Part shown: positions 16,961-26,738 of the stretch, piece by piece
Position numbering within the stretch: the stretch's first letter is position 1
Layout of the letters: each line of letters starts with the position of its first letter
NCBI GenBank assembly: GCA_944322885.1
Contig: CALUQH010000022.1
Span: 1-48,026, forward strand
Source: Candidatus Gastranaerophilales bacterium
Lineage (GTDB): Bacteria; Cyanobacteriota; Vampirovibrionia; Gastranaerophilales; Gastranaerophilaceae
Direction of reading: 5' to 3'
Length of the DNA stretch: 48,026 bases
Translations under genes and position numbers: made by a program
The notes under the pieces: generated by a model
Database searches by the model: none
Seen by the model: the letters and a program-made list of their open reading frames with translations, nothing else
Told to the model about the DNA's origin: nothing

Positions 16961-17773
16961 CTATGCTTTTGGAATAGAATTTGCAATAATTTCCATTTCT
17001 TCTAAAGACGCGTAAACAGAATGGCAACCGCAGTCTACATAAAGAATTTGTCCTGTTGTACCTGTAGACAGATCAGATGCTAAGTATAAACCTGCTTTAC
17101 CAACATCCTCGAGAGCGACATTACGGTTAAGCGGTGATTTTGCAACTGCTGCTTTAAGCATTTTATCAAATCCTGAAATACCTTTTGCAGCAAGAGTCTT
17201 AACAGCTCCGGCCGAAATACAGTTAACTCTGACACCCTTTTGACCTAAATCAGCCGCCAAGTATCTCATAGAAGATTCAAGAGCTGCTTTTGCAACACCC
17301 ATTACATTGTAATTTGCAACAACATATTCAGAACCGAGATAAGTAAGAGCAAATACAGATGCGCCTTCATTTAAAATAGGTTCAGCATATTTACAAAGCG
17401 TGATTAAAGAATAAGCACTTACACCCATTGCCAAATCCCAACCGGCACGTGATGTATCAATAAATCTGCCCTGTAAATCTTCTTTATTGGCGAATGCAAC
17501 AGCATGAACAACAAAATCCAATTTACCGTAAACCTTTTCACATTCTTTAAATACAGCTGCAACTTCATCTTCTTTTGTTACGTCGCAGCTCATAATTATT
17601 TTTGCACCCATTTCTTCTGCAAGCGGTCTTACACGTTTTTCCATTGCCTCACCTGCATAAGTAAATGCGATATCAGCGCCGGCTTCATAAAGCTGTCTTG
17701 CAATAGCATAGGCAATTCCATGAGTATTTGATACTCCAAAAATTACACCCTTTTTGCCTTCCATTAGTTTCAT
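16961..17773 (-). CDS. fabI: Enoyl-ACP reductase I
   Basis: A 270-residue SDR-family enzyme of the FabI type, which performs the NADH-dependent last reduction in each fatty-acid elongation cycle. Features: the N-terminal GVSNTHGIAYAIARQL nucleotide-binding motif of FabI (rather than the TGxxxGIG of ordinary SDRs), CDVTKEDEV, HAVAFANKEDL, the active-site Tyr-x6-Lys as YNVMGVAK preceded by the FabI-specific upstream Tyr in LTYLGSEY, and RVNCISAGAVKTLAAKGI. The length is normal. The start at 17773 has AGGGAG nine bases upstream. Monocistronic, ended by the terminator at 16901-16933. Confidence 0.95.
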   Translation of the reverse strand: MKLMEGKKGVIFGVSNTHGIAYAIARQLYEAGADIAFTYAGEAMEKRVRPLAEEMGAKIIMSCDVTKEDEVAAVFKECEKVYGKLDFVVHAVAFANKEDLQGRFIDTSRAGWDLAMGVSAYSLITLCKYAEPILNEGASVFALTYLGSEYVVANYNVMGVAKAALESSMRYLAADLGQKGVRVNCISAGAVKTLAAKGISGFDKMLKAAVAKSPLNRNVALEDVGKAGLYLASDLSTGTTGQILYVDCGCHSVYASLEEMEIIANSIPKA

Positions 17774-17944
17774 AATTTATATCTCCCTCTTTTACTAACT
17801 AAAATACAACAATAATTTTATCAAAAACAATAAATTAAAGCAAATTTTAAATATTAACAAATGTAACAACATGCAAACATGCTGAAATCCCGAGCAACAG
17901 GACGTTTTTATATATTTAAGAGAGATTAACAAGAGAAGAGAGCC

Positions 17945-19777
17945 ATGGGCGTAAGCAACGTATACAACAGTAATGTGAATATAGTTAAAGCTGCGATGAG
18001 TAAGCGGGCACAAACTACTGCAGCACAAGCTAAACCTGAATACTTGCAAATGACAGGCTCAATTTTTAATGCTCCGGGCGTTAACTCAAACACAACAACC
18101 GCGAATACAATAACAGATTTAAATACAAGAAAAAGCTTAAATTATTTAAATGGAGAAGACGGAACAAATTCTACACAACCTAATAATTCAGGTTCTTCTT
18201 CCATTGAAGGAATAGAAAGCATTGATAATGCCTCAGACGGGAAAGCCGCCGCTGCAGATGCCGAAGCAGATGCAGATAATGTAAGATCTTTAACAAGTGA
18301 GACAAAAGAAGATGCTACAACAGTAAATAAATTTAGCTCGGATGCCGTTAAACTTGATAAAAAACTTACAAAAGATAACAAAAAGTATGAAAAACAATTA
18401 CAAAAACAAGAAAAAGAACTTAAGCAAAATAATTTAGAGCTTGAAAAACTTGTAAAAGAATCAGAAGAAGCACAACTAGAAATCGACAATGCATCAAGCG
18501 AACTAGAATCTTTGCTTTCTTCCAACTCATTTTCAATTAACGGCGCTCAAGAAGGAGCTTCCGGCGCTGACAGCGATAAAATTAAAGAATTACAAAGTAT
18601 CATAGGCTCAAAAAGTCAGGTTGTGCAACAAAACGGACGTGCCATTTACTCCCTTCAAAGAGGTTCTTCCAGAACAATTAGACAGATGGGACAGACAAAT
18701 AAAGCCTATGTAAGAACCCAAAACGCAAATAAAAAATCTATTGAAGAGAATCAATCAACTACAGATAAAGTAATAAAAGTTGCGGGCACAATTGAACAAG
18801 TTTCAGCATTAGTATCACAGGTTGGTCAGGCCGTTAATTATGCAGGTCAAGGTCTTGTAGCATTAGGTTCCGCATCTTGGATAAGCGGTCCTGTAGCTGC
18901 TGCTTTAATATCAACCGGTACAGTAATGCAAAAAGTAGGTACCGTAACAGATATGGTCGGACAGTATGGACAGGCCGCGGCAAATATTACGAAAACTGCA
19001 GCTTACGCAGCTGACGGAAATCTTGCAGGAGCATTCCAGAGTGCTGCAGCTGCAATTCAAACCGGAGTAGCAGCGGGTAAAAGTACTGCTAATTTGAAGA
19101 AAGACTTTGCCTCAATTGACGCTGCAGCGGAACAGGCCACCCAAAAAGCAGCAGCAAATCAAGCAGCAAAAGACATAGTAGATAAAAACAGCAACAACCT
19201 CGGCGGCATGACAGAAAAACAGGCAAGAAAGGCTGTCAGCAGTGATTTGCAAAACCAAATGGCAAATGGAGATATTACATTTGCCGATGGAATAAGTAAC
19301 AAAGATAAAATAACTAATTTTGAACAATATGCTCAAAAAACCACAAAAAATGCTAAAGGAGCAACCACACAATTAACAGGTTCAGATATATTAAATCAAT
19401 CATTTGATGGTGCTCAAAAAAACTTTACTAATACTCTAACTGAGCAAGGATTAAAATTTGACTCCACAACAGGGCAAATTGTTGATGGAACAGGCAAAGA
19501 AGTCAGCAAAAAGACTAAAAAGAGTGTTAACAATGCATTTTCCGGGACCTTTAAAAATATTGGGACAAAAGCAGCTAAATCTTCAGAAAACTTCTGGGAT
19601 AAATTCCAAAAATGGGGTACTTCTCTCCAAAATGCGGCCGCATTATACAGTGCTTACGGAAACACAAATAATTATAATCAAACCAATAACACTGTACCGG
19701 ATTTTTACTTTGACCAGAGAACTCTTGATATCATGGCAAAAAATCAACGAAGAAGAGCCGCAATCGGAGCAATGTAA
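17945..19777 (+). CDS. Large coiled-coil plus hydrophobic protein, candidate exported or membrane-inserting
   Basis: Not recognised with certainty. The 610-residue protein has no Sec signal (MGVSNVYNSNVNIVKAAMSK). Residues about 115-195 are a strong coiled coil (KKYEKQLQKQEKELKQNNLE). Residues about 275-375 are a long Ala/Gly/Val hydrophobic region containing LGSASWISGPVAAALISTG. Residues about 375-480 are a second Ala/Gln/Lys-rich helical part, and the end (PDFYFDQRTLDIMAKNQRRR) is basic. This coiled-coil-then-paired-hydrophobic layout is reminiscent of type III translocators (SctE/IpaB group) but no family motif proves it. AAGAGAAGAGA precedes the ATG. It ends at a strong bidirectional terminator facing the adhesin gene. 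Confidence 0.65.
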   Translation: MGVSNVYNSNVNIVKAAMSKRAQTTAAQAKPEYLQMTGSIFNAPGVNSNTTTANTITDLNTRKSLNYLNGEDGTNSTQPNNSGSSSIEGIESIDNASDGKAAAADAEADADNVRSLTSETKEDATTVNKFSSDAVKLDKKLTKDNKKYEKQLQKQEKELKQNNLELEKLVKESEEAQLEIDNASSELESLLSSNSFSINGAQEGASGADSDKIKELQSIIGSKSQVVQQNGRAIYSLQRGSSRTIRQMGQTNKAYVRTQNANKKSIEENQSTTDKVIKVAGTIEQVSALVSQVGQAVNYAGQGLVALGSASWISGPVAAALISTGTVMQKVGTVTDMVGQYGQAAANITKTAAYAADGNLAGAFQSAAAAIQTGVAAGKSTANLKKDFASIDAAAEQATQKAAANQAAKDIVDKNSNNLGGMTEKQARKAVSSDLQNQMANGDITFADGISNKDKITNFEQYAQKTTKNAKGATTQLTGSDILNQSFDGAQKNFTNTLTEQGLKFDSTTGQIVDGTGKEVSKKTKKSVNNAFSGTFKNIGTKAAKSSENFWDKFQKWGTSLQNAAALYSAYGNTNNYNQTNNTVPDFYFDQRTLDIMAKNQRRRAAIGAM

Positions 19778-19782
19778 ATATA

Positions 19783-19822
19783 AAAAAAGAAGCCAATTTA
19801 ATAATATTGGCTTCTTTTTTTT
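19783..19822. terminator. Bidirectional intrinsic terminator
   Basis: GAAGCCAAT / ATTGGCTTC stem (with A-run and T-run) between the convergent 17945 and 19836 genes. Confidence 0.88.
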
Positions 19823-19835
19823 CACAGTTTTTTGA

Positions 19836-22800
19836 TTATTTCACCCAGGATAAATCATTTCCCCTGGCTCTTGCTGTAGCTTCTTCCTCAAGAAGTATAT
19901 TCATATAAAGAAGTTTATTTGCTGTTGCCTCATCAAGATTTACAAATTCAGCTCCTGCACGTCTGCTGCTTGCAGATACAATTTTCACATCGGCATTAAT
20001 ATTCAAATTGCCGTAAGTAATCTGAACAGGAACGACATCCCCCACTTTAAGATCATTATGGTGTGTGACAGCAATACCACCTCTTGAAATATCAAGTAAT
20101 GAATCAATCTGGGTATTTTTTGCAAGCTGAACAGGATTTCTGTTGTCCTGAGCACTAAACCTCATATATTGACGTTTGTCAATAGAGTTTACATTATAAT
20201 CAACTACACGTTGTTTATATGTGTATTTGCCCATATCACGATCAGTGAACGGAGGGATTTCCGGATCATCATCGGAATCTGAATCATTGTCTATATCAGT
20301 ATCCGTGTCGGTATCTGTATCATTGTCAGTATCTGTATCATCATCATTGTCGTTATCGTTATCATTGTCGCTATCGTTATCATTATCAGTATCATTGTCG
20401 ACATCAGTATCTGTGTCTGTATCCGTATCGGTATCGATATCCGTATCGGTATCAGTATCTGTGTCGGTGTCAGTATCTGTATCCGTGTCGGTATCTACAT
20501 CAGTATCTGTGTCGGTATCCGTATCGACATCTGTATCGGTATCATTGTCACTGTCACTGTCGCTGTCGTTATCATTGTCAGTATCTGTATCTGTGTCAAT
20601 ATCCGTATCAGTATCGGTGTCGGTATCCGTGTCGGTGTCTGTGTCCGTATCTATATCGGTATCAGTATCGACATCTGTATCCGTGTCAGTATCGGTATCA
20701 TTATCCGTATCAGTATCATCATCATCATCATTATCATTATCATTATCGCTATCGTTATCATTGTCGTTATCGGTATCGTTATCAACGTCTGTATCCGTAT
20801 CCGTATCAGTGTCTGTGTCTGTATCGGTATCAATGTCGGTATCAGTATCCGTATCAGTGTCCGTGTCTGTATCGGTATCGGTGTCAGTATCTACATCAGT
20901 ATCGGTGTCGGTATCCGTATCGTTGTCAGTATCGGTATCATCGTCGTTGTCATTATCGTTGTCGGTATCGTTGTCAACGTCTGTATCCGAGTCAGTATCC
21001 GTATCAGTGTCTGTGTCTGTGTCGGTATCTATATCCGTGTCAGTATCCGTATCCGTATCAGTATCGGTGTCGGTATCCAATGGAGGGACATCCGGATCAT
21101 CCTTTGGAACTACAAGGTTGTCATCATCCTCTTCAGTCCCTTGCTTATTACCGTCATTACCTCCGTTAACACCGTCGTAACCATCATCACCACCCTGAGA
21201 GCTGCCACCGTAGTAGTAATTACGTTCATCTTCATTTTTTCCAATAGCAGTCACATCATCAGGACGAACAGCTTTAGCTCTAATAGAAATTGTACCGCCG
21301 TTTGAAGTTGTAATTTCACCTGTGCGGTCATCTTTTACAACAGTAGACGGATTGAATTTATGTCCTGTAGAATTTGCAGGGTTTTCATTCGGGATTTCGC
21401 CTCTATTATTTCCCATGTTGAAGTAATAACCGCCGGCATAAGCATTATCAGCAACAAGAGTCAAATCCTGTTCCGATGAAGGTCTTCCCTGTCCTAATCC
21501 GTCAATTATACCATTTTTTATAATAATTGTCGAATCAGCACGATTGTTCCAATCTGTACCTAGATCTAAAGATGTTATTTTAACTTTATCAGGATGAATA
21601 TTCGTATTCGGTCCGTAATAATCCTGAGCATAAGTAGGAACTTCCCCTAGATGTTCAATATATATATTTTTACCGCGTGTTGTAAAATTAATATCATTTG
21701 CGGCAGTCGTTTCTCTTATATATGTGTCACCTGAAAATTCCGCATTAATACTTCCGTTTCTCGATATAAGCCCGCATACATTAGTATCAAGTTTGTTACC
21801 GTTTTCAGCATCCAAACCTTTAATATTAATATTATTAATAGCAAGCATATCAACGCCATATTTTGCATCAGAAGAGTAGTTCAAATTAGAATCAACATTG
21901 CCGAACTTACCTTGAGTTTGTCTGAATGTTAATGCATTATCGGCTTTTCCGATATCTCCGCTGGAAATTATAGAAATTCCCGCACCTTCAACATTCGGTT
22001 TTGTTGAGTCGGAAGAAGCGTTAATAATATCATAAGCTTTTGAACCTTTAACAGAACTGTCAGCAAGAAGTATAACTCTGCCGTCAGCTTTTATCTGGTC
22101 AACATTCATATTTTTATCAATACTTGCAAGATTAACCAAAGACTCATTAACAGAACCTGTACTTACAGCATTAACTTTACCGTCAACCGCAATATTAACA
22201 GATTTGGTCAAGTCACGTGCATCTGTACCGATACCCGTACATACACCGCCGTCACAAGGACCGACTTCTTTACCTATTGCACCGTTTTCTGCTTTTATAT
22301 TTAAATCTGCACCATTTGAAGTTGCGATTAAGACATTGCTTACACCGTTATTTAAAAGGTCACCGTTTGTAATCTGTATATTTACATTTGCGTTTGATTC
22401 AATATTTTTATCAACAGCAGAACTGCCTAGTTTCATATCAGAATTGCTGTTATTAAATCTCACATTCGCATTTGTGTTGGTATTTTTAACTTTACCCTGA
22501 ATATCCATGCCACCGGCACCAGAGTTATCAACAAGCAATGATGTACCGTTGGAAGTTACTATACCTGTTGTATTAACAAGTAATTCTCCATTTGTATTTT
22601 CTAATTTTAACGCACCATTGTTATTCGTAACATTTCCTGATACGAGCAAACCGCCGTTACCGCTGTTTGTCATTGTCAAATCGCCGGTATTTGTAATATT
22701 ACCGCTAACCAGTAAGCCGCCTGCACCACTGTTATCAGCCAACAAAGTCCCGTTTGTATTTATTACATTTCCGGAAATATCAATACCTTTAGAACCGGTA

Positions 22801-23612
22801 TTCTTTATCTCTATATTACCGTTTTTAGCATAGTTTCTAAGTTGCCCTGCGATATTTGTTCCGCCATCTTTACCATAAGATGTAATAACAATACTGCCGT
22901 TGTTATTAGCAAAAGAATTTCCAGTACTTACATCACTGTTAACGAGTTTGCTGAATAAATCTTCCGCCTGTCTGTTAGAAAGGATTTTTGTTGTATCATT
23001 CACACCGGCAAGAATTGTCGCATTGTTTCCTATATTAACGTCAGCTGCACTTATTTTCACAAAATCACGCGCAAGTACCTGACCGTCAATTTTAACGGCT
23101 CCTGTTCCCGGAGCGCTCAATATACTTTCATAATCTTCCGCAATTGATGGAACATTAACGCTTCCTTTAAATCTGTCATAAGTACTTTGGTCAGGAGTCA
23201 TAACAGATAAAGAGCCAACATTTAATACACCTGAAGCTCCTACTACCATTCCGTTCGGGGATACAAAAACTACATGCCCGTCAGTAAATCCGCCATTTTT
23301 ATTAACTGAGTTTACAATACCGTTAATATTAATAGTATTATCGACCATATTTACAAAGGTAGATACATCCTTGCCTTCCATGTTAAATATGAGATTAGCA
23401 ATATCTCCCGCACTCAGGTTAAAATTATTATACTTTCTAAATCCTACATCACCGTTAACAGCAGTAGGATCAATATCATACACGCCATTATTTCCAACAA
23501 CACCGGTAATTTGTGTAGCTGCTACCTGTAAACAAAATGATTGCTGCAAAAAGAAACAAAATGTCAATGCTGATGCGACAACTTTTCTTTTAGCGGATTT
23601 AACCTGAATCAT
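19836..23612 (-). CDS. Filamentous adhesin with Asp-Thr repeat stalk and C-terminal PilZ domain
   Basis: A 1258-residue protein. Residues 1-32 are a long signal peptide (ASALTFCFFLQQSFCLQVAA). Residues about 33-190 resemble the secretion domain of filamentous haemagglutinin-type proteins (VVFVSPNGMVVGASGVLNVG). Residues about 190-690 are a repetitive Asn/Gly-rich beta-helix region (GGLLVSGNITNTGDL). Residues about 846-1116 are an acidic Asp-x dipeptide repeat. Residues about 1135-1245 match PilZ: Arg1147-x3-Arg1151 (RQYMR) and Asp1174-x-Ser1176-x2-Gly1179 (DISRGG) are the c-di-GMP-binding signature. PilZ domains normally work in the cytoplasm, so this arrangement on an exported adhesin is odd. 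No TpsB-type transporter gene is nearby. It resembles LktA-like adhesins known from other anaerobes; that comparison is from memory. Confidence 0.82.
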   Translation of the reverse strand: MIQVKSAKRKVVASALTFCFFLQQSFCLQVAATQITGVVGNNGVYDIDPTAVNGDVGFRKYNNFNLSAGDIANLIFNMEGKDVSTFVNMVDNTININGIVNSVNKNGGFTDGHVVFVSPNGMVVGASGVLNVGSLSVMTPDQSTYDRFKGSVNVPSIAEDYESILSAPGTGAVKIDGQVLARDFVKISAADVNIGNNATILAGVNDTTKILSNRQAEDLFSKLVNSDVSTGNSFANNNGSIVITSYGKDGGTNIAGQLRNYAKNGNIEIKNTGSKGIDISGNVINTNGTLLADNSGAGGLLVSGNITNTGDLTMTNSGNGGLLVSGNVTNNNGALKLENTNGELLVNTTGIVTSNGTSLLVDNSGAGGMDIQGKVKNTNTNANVRFNNSNSDMKLGSSAVDKNIESNANVNIQITNGDLLNNGVSNVLIATSNGADLNIKAENGAIGKEVGPCDGGVCTGIGTDARDLTKSVNIAVDGKVNAVSTGSVNESLVNLASIDKNMNVDQIKADGRVILLADSSVKGSKAYDIINASSDSTKPNVEGAGISIISSGDIGKADNALTFRQTQGKFGNVDSNLNYSSDAKYGVDMLAINNINIKGLDAENGNKLDTNVCGLISRNGSINAEFSGDTYIRETTAANDINFTTRGKNIYIEHLGEVPTYAQDYYGPNTNIHPDKVKITSLDLGTDWNNRADSTIIIKNGIIDGLGQGRPSSEQDLTLVADNAYAGGYYFNMGNNRGEIPNENPANSTGHKFNPSTVVKDDRTGEITTSNGGTISIRAKAVRPDDVTAIGKNEDERNYYYGGSSQGGDDGYDGVNGGNDGNKQGTEEDDDNLVVPKDDPDVPPLDTDTDTDTDTDTDTDIDTDTDTDTDTDTDSDTDVDNDTDNDNDNDDDTDTDNDTDTDTDTDVDTDTDTDTDTDTDTDTDTDIDTDTDTDTDTDTDTDVDNDTDNDNDNDSDNDNDNDDDDDTDTDNDTDTDTDTDVDTDTDIDTDTDTDTDTDTDTDTDIDTDTDTDNDNDSDSDSDNDTDTDVDTDTDTDTDVDTDTDTDTDTDTDTDTDTDIDTDTDTDTDTDVDNDTDNDNDSDNDNDNDNDDDTDTDNDTDTDTDTDIDNDSDSDDDPEIPPFTDRDMGKYTYKQRVVDYNVNSIDKRQYMRFSAQDNRNPVQLAKNTQIDSLLDISRGGIAVTHHNDLKVGDVVPVQITYGNLNINADVKIVSASSRRAGAEFVNLDEATANKLLYMNILLEEEATARARGNDLSWVK
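20265..21078 (-). repeat. Asp-Thr-type coding repeat, about 810 bases
   Basis: A degenerate hexamer-like repeat encoding alternating Asp with Thr, Asn, Ser, Val or Ile (about 270 residues). A higher-order unit is visible, roughly DVDNDTDNDNDND then DDDTDTDNDTDTDTDT, occurring about four times with variations. Codons for Asp and Thr vary (GAT/GAC, ACA/ACC/ACG/ACT), so it is under protein-level selection rather than a fresh slippage array, although the length could vary between strains. Confidence 0.9.
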
Positions 23613-23801
23613 GTTTTTATATTCCTTTCAAATTTTCCCTAATCTGATTAATTTTTATTTCCAGCTTTTTTATTTTATCAAGAGCAAAACTCTTTTGCTA
23701 TTTTTTGTTACAAACATTTAATATATTTTGCCTAAATCTGCAATAATAAAAATACAAAAATATTTTCTTTTGCTAAATTATTAATAAATGTAAAGATTTA
23801 A

Positions 23802-25247
23802 CTAATTTGCAGTTCTTCTTGACAGAAGCCAGTAGCAGAAATAAAATACACACATTAACAAAATCATTTCCGCTAATGCGGGCAAATGAAAAAATCTATA
23901 AAACAAATAATACAAAATTGCAAATGGGACAGCCGAAACAGCCATTCTTCCTATTACAGATGACGGGTAAATAAGTTTAAGCCCCGGCAGTACAATAATT
24001 ATACTTAACAGAAAATATAAAAAGTTTGCACCTAATGTAGCAATTCCGACACCTACAAGCCCGTACGGCGGGATTAACCAAATATTTAAAATTACCCCGA
24101 CAATACCGGAGGTCAATTTTATAATAAAATCAATATATGTCTTATTTGCAAGATGGTATTGTAATGTTGTATAGTCTGTTATTGCCATAAAAAATGTGCC
24201 GAATGCAAAGTAAGGAATTAATTTAAATGCATCCAAAAATTTATCATTTGAAGAAAGCATGCTTACATAATCCGTTGCATACAAAGAAATTACAGTAATA
24301 ACAGGAAGCGCTATTAAAATATAATAGCCTGTAAATCTTGAAATTATAGGACGGACATCAATTCTTTCTTCATACATATTTATAATTCTAGGTACAGCTG
24401 CAACCGTTATAATTGAAAAGATTGTCATTAGCAAAGGTAAAGTCAAGCCGTATGCAACACCGACAATACCAACCTGTGAAAAACCATGGATACTGTTCAT
24501 AATAAATTTATTACTCTGGTTAATAATCCATGCGCTCAAAGATGTTGCTGCAATAGGAATTCCATATTTTATAATTGGGAAAACAGAACTCCATTCAATC
24601 TTTTGAAGCTTAAACCATGATAAAATATTACTTTGATATATCAAAAGCAAATCAATCAAAGAAATTGAAACTCCCATACCTAAAAGCAGCGCAATTGCAC
24701 CGAGGTGGAAGAACTTAACAAAAAATATCGATAACAGAATTGTTAAAAACTGGTTAATAATTGTTGAAAGCGTAAAAGACATCGACTTTAGCTGTGCTCT
24801 TAAAAGTTGGAAAAGCAGCGCTCTTATGGCAACAGGAATTATCAAAACAAGGATTGCAAGAAAATATTTTACTGGAATATGGAAAAAGTCATAAAAATTC
24901 TGCCTAAAGGTCAATGCCAAAACAAACATAATAAATATATTTGATATAAGCATCGTAACCAAAGTGGTCAAATACTTTGGCATATCCTGCATCATCTGGT
25001 GATGTTTAAAAAATCTTAAACCGGAAAGTCCGACCCAATCAGAGAATATAATACATAAGAAAGAAAGAACAGCAATTGAAAGGGAATATAAACCATATTG
25101 ATCAGGCGGCAAAAGACTTGTATATACCGGAACAATAATTGCATTGCCGAGCATGCCAATTATTTTGGACGGCGAATACTTAATCATATCCCTAAAAATA
25201 GCTTTTAGCTGTTCTTTTTCAACTTCCTTATTTTCTATAAATTCCAT
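23802..25247 (-). CDS. Polysaccharide flippase (Wzx/MATE-like)
   Basis: A 481-residue integral membrane protein with about 12-14 predicted hydrophobic helices distributed along its length. The beginning ILxLPSIIGMLGNAIIVPVYTSLL-like region (YSPSKIIGMLGNAIIVPVYT) and PPDQYGLYSLSIAVLSF are typical of oligosaccharide flippases of the polysaccharide-biosynthesis family. It would move lipid-linked sugar units across the inner membrane for surface polysaccharide. It is followed by rimO in the upstream direction with a 33-base gap, so co-transcription with rimO is possible. The specific substrate cannot be inferred, and no glycan cluster surrounds it. Confidence 0.85.
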   Translation of the reverse strand: MEFIENKEVEKEQLKAIFRDMIKYSPSKIIGMLGNAIIVPVYTSLLPPDQYGLYSLSIAVLSFLCIIFSDWVGLSGLRFFKHHQMMQDMPKYLTTLVTMLISNIFIMFVLALTFRQNFYDFFHIPVKYFLAILVLIIPVAIRALLFQLLRAQLKSMSFTLSTIINQFLTILLSIFFVKFFHLGAIALLLGMGVSISLIDLLLIYQSNILSWFKLQKIEWSSVFPIIKYGIPIAATSLSAWIINQSNKFIMNSIHGFSQVGIVGVAYGLTLPLLMTIFSIITVAAVPRIINMYEERIDVRPIISRFTGYYILIALPVITVISLYATDYVSMLSSNDKFLDAFKLIPYFAFGTFFMAITDYTTLQYHLANKTYIDFIIKLTSGIVGVILNIWLIPPYGLVGVGIATLGANFLYFLLSIIIVLPGLKLIYPSSVIGRMAVSAVPFAILYYLFYRFFHLPALAEMILLMCVFYFCYWLLSRRTAN

Positions 25248-25280
25248 TATTTAATTTATCCCGAAATTATTATAACACAA

Positions 25281-26585
25281 CTATACTATTGTGCCAAATA
25301 AGTCATATTCATCAGAACGTTCAATCAAAACATTTTCAATATCTCCCGGGATAACCGGATTTTCAGATGATGCATAAACCATTCCGTCAATTTCGGGGGC
25401 ATCATGCTGCGAGCGCAGCAGCACAACTCCATCATCCGTATAACCTTCAACTATACAAGATATAGTTTTTCCGATATAAGATTCATTTATTTCTTTTGAT
25501 ATTTTCTGCTGCAATGACATCAGTTTTTTATGACGCTGTTTTTTAATTTTTGCCGGAACCTGCTCCGACATTGCATAAGAAACAGTATTTTTTTCTCTTG
25601 AATATTCAAAAACACCCATTTTTTCAAATCTTACACGTTTTACGAATTCATATAATTCATCAAACTGTTCATCTGTTTCTCCGGGATAACCTACGATAAA
25701 TGCGGTACGGATAGCAATATCAGGGATTTTAGCTCTGATTTTTTTAATCAATTCTTCATAATTCATAACAGGACGGCGCATTGCCTTAAGAATTTCGGCA
25801 TTACAATGCTGAAGAGGAAGATCAATATATTTAACCACCTTATCTAACCTTGCGATAGCATCAATTAATTCATCGGTAATCTGCGAAGGATAAGCATACA
25901 TAATTCTAATCCATCCCAAACCGTCTATCTTATTCAACTCTTCAAGAAGCTGAGGCAGCGACTGTTTTCCGTACAAATCTATACCATAACTTGTCGTATC
26001 CTGAGCAATGAGAACAATTTCCGTTACTCCTTTACCAACAAGATCTTTTGCCTCCTCTACAATATTTTCAATAGTTCTTGAATGATACTCACCCCTTAAT
26101 TGAGGAATAATACAATAACCGCAATGATAGTTACACCCGTCCGCAATTTTTATATAAGAGCTTGCTCCGACAGTAATCTGCTGTCTTTCTATATTTTCAG
26201 GATAAATATATTCGGGTTTTTCCGAAACCATTGAAACATACTTTTTATTATTTGCAACATGATCAACAACTTCCACAATTTCCTTGATATCGGAAGTCCC
26301 TATCATCCCCGCAATTTCAGGAATAGCTTTCTTAAGTTCACCTTTGTATTTTTGAGGCAGACAGCCGGTTACAATAACCTTTTTTCCATCCTGAACCATC
26401 TGTAAAATAGCCTGTACTGATTCCTTTTCCGCATCATGAATAAAAGAACAGGTATTTATAACTACAATATCAGCATCATTTTCATCCAGAGAAACCTCAT
26501 ATCCTTTTTGCGCAAGAAGTCCAAGCATTAACTCGCTGTCAACTAAATTTTTTGCACACCCGTGGTTTAACAAAGCTATTTTCAT
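25281..26585 (-). CDS. rimO: Ribosomal protein S12 methylthiotransferase RimO
   Basis: A 434-residue radical-SAM enzyme. The N-terminal domain begins KIALLNHGCAKNLVDSELML with the UPF0004-type cysteines (HGCAKN, NTCSFI, GCLPQ). The radical SAM cluster motif is CNYHCGYCIIP (C-x3-C-x2-C), followed by RGEYHSRTIENIV. The C-terminal TRAM domain is about residues 370-434 (SCIVEGYTDDGVVLLRSQHDAPEIDG). HGCAKNxVDSE and the length favour RimO (which thiomethylates an Asp in S12) over MiaB. No frame defect. It is divergently arranged with the small 26739 gene. Confidence 0.93.
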   Translation of the reverse strand: MKIALLNHGCAKNLVDSELMLGLLAQKGYEVSLDENDADIVVINTCSFIHDAEKESVQAILQMVQDGKKVIVTGCLPQKYKGELKKAIPEIAGMIGTSDIKEIVEVVDHVANNKKYVSMVSEKPEYIYPENIERQQITVGASSYIKIADGCNYHCGYCIIPQLRGEYHSRTIENIVEEAKDLVGKGVTEIVLIAQDTTSYGIDLYGKQSLPQLLEELNKIDGLGWIRIMYAYPSQITDELIDAIARLDKVVKYIDLPLQHCNAEILKAMRRPVMNYEELIKKIRAKIPDIAIRTAFIVGYPGETDEQFDELYEFVKRVRFEKMGVFEYSREKNTVSYAMSEQVPAKIKKQRHKKLMSLQQKISKEINESYIGKTISCIVEGYTDDGVVLLRSQHDAPEIDGMVYASSENPVIPGDIENVLIERSDEYDLFGTIV

Positions 26586-26738
26586 AATTTACCTCATATT
26601 TATCCGCATTTTATCACAAAAATCAAGCTTTTTTCAAGTAATCACGAGTATAATTCGGGGATAATCTATTATTCATTATATAATGATTTTTATCATCATA
26701 TATTGAATATAAATAAAAAATATTATATAATTTTAACT

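Noticed and set aside
20265..21078. CRISPR-like or satellite array
   Set aside because: Repeats are short and in frame within a protein; no spacer structure.
20221..21180. Long plus-strand open frame of Ser-Val repeats
   Set aside because: It is the antisense shadow of the Asp-Thr repeat of the adhesin; no ribosome site, and the composition follows directly from the opposite strand.
22204..22833. Two plus-strand hydrophobic/Pro-rich frames
   Set aside because: They lie within the adhesin beta-helix coding region on the other strand, without start signals; shadows.
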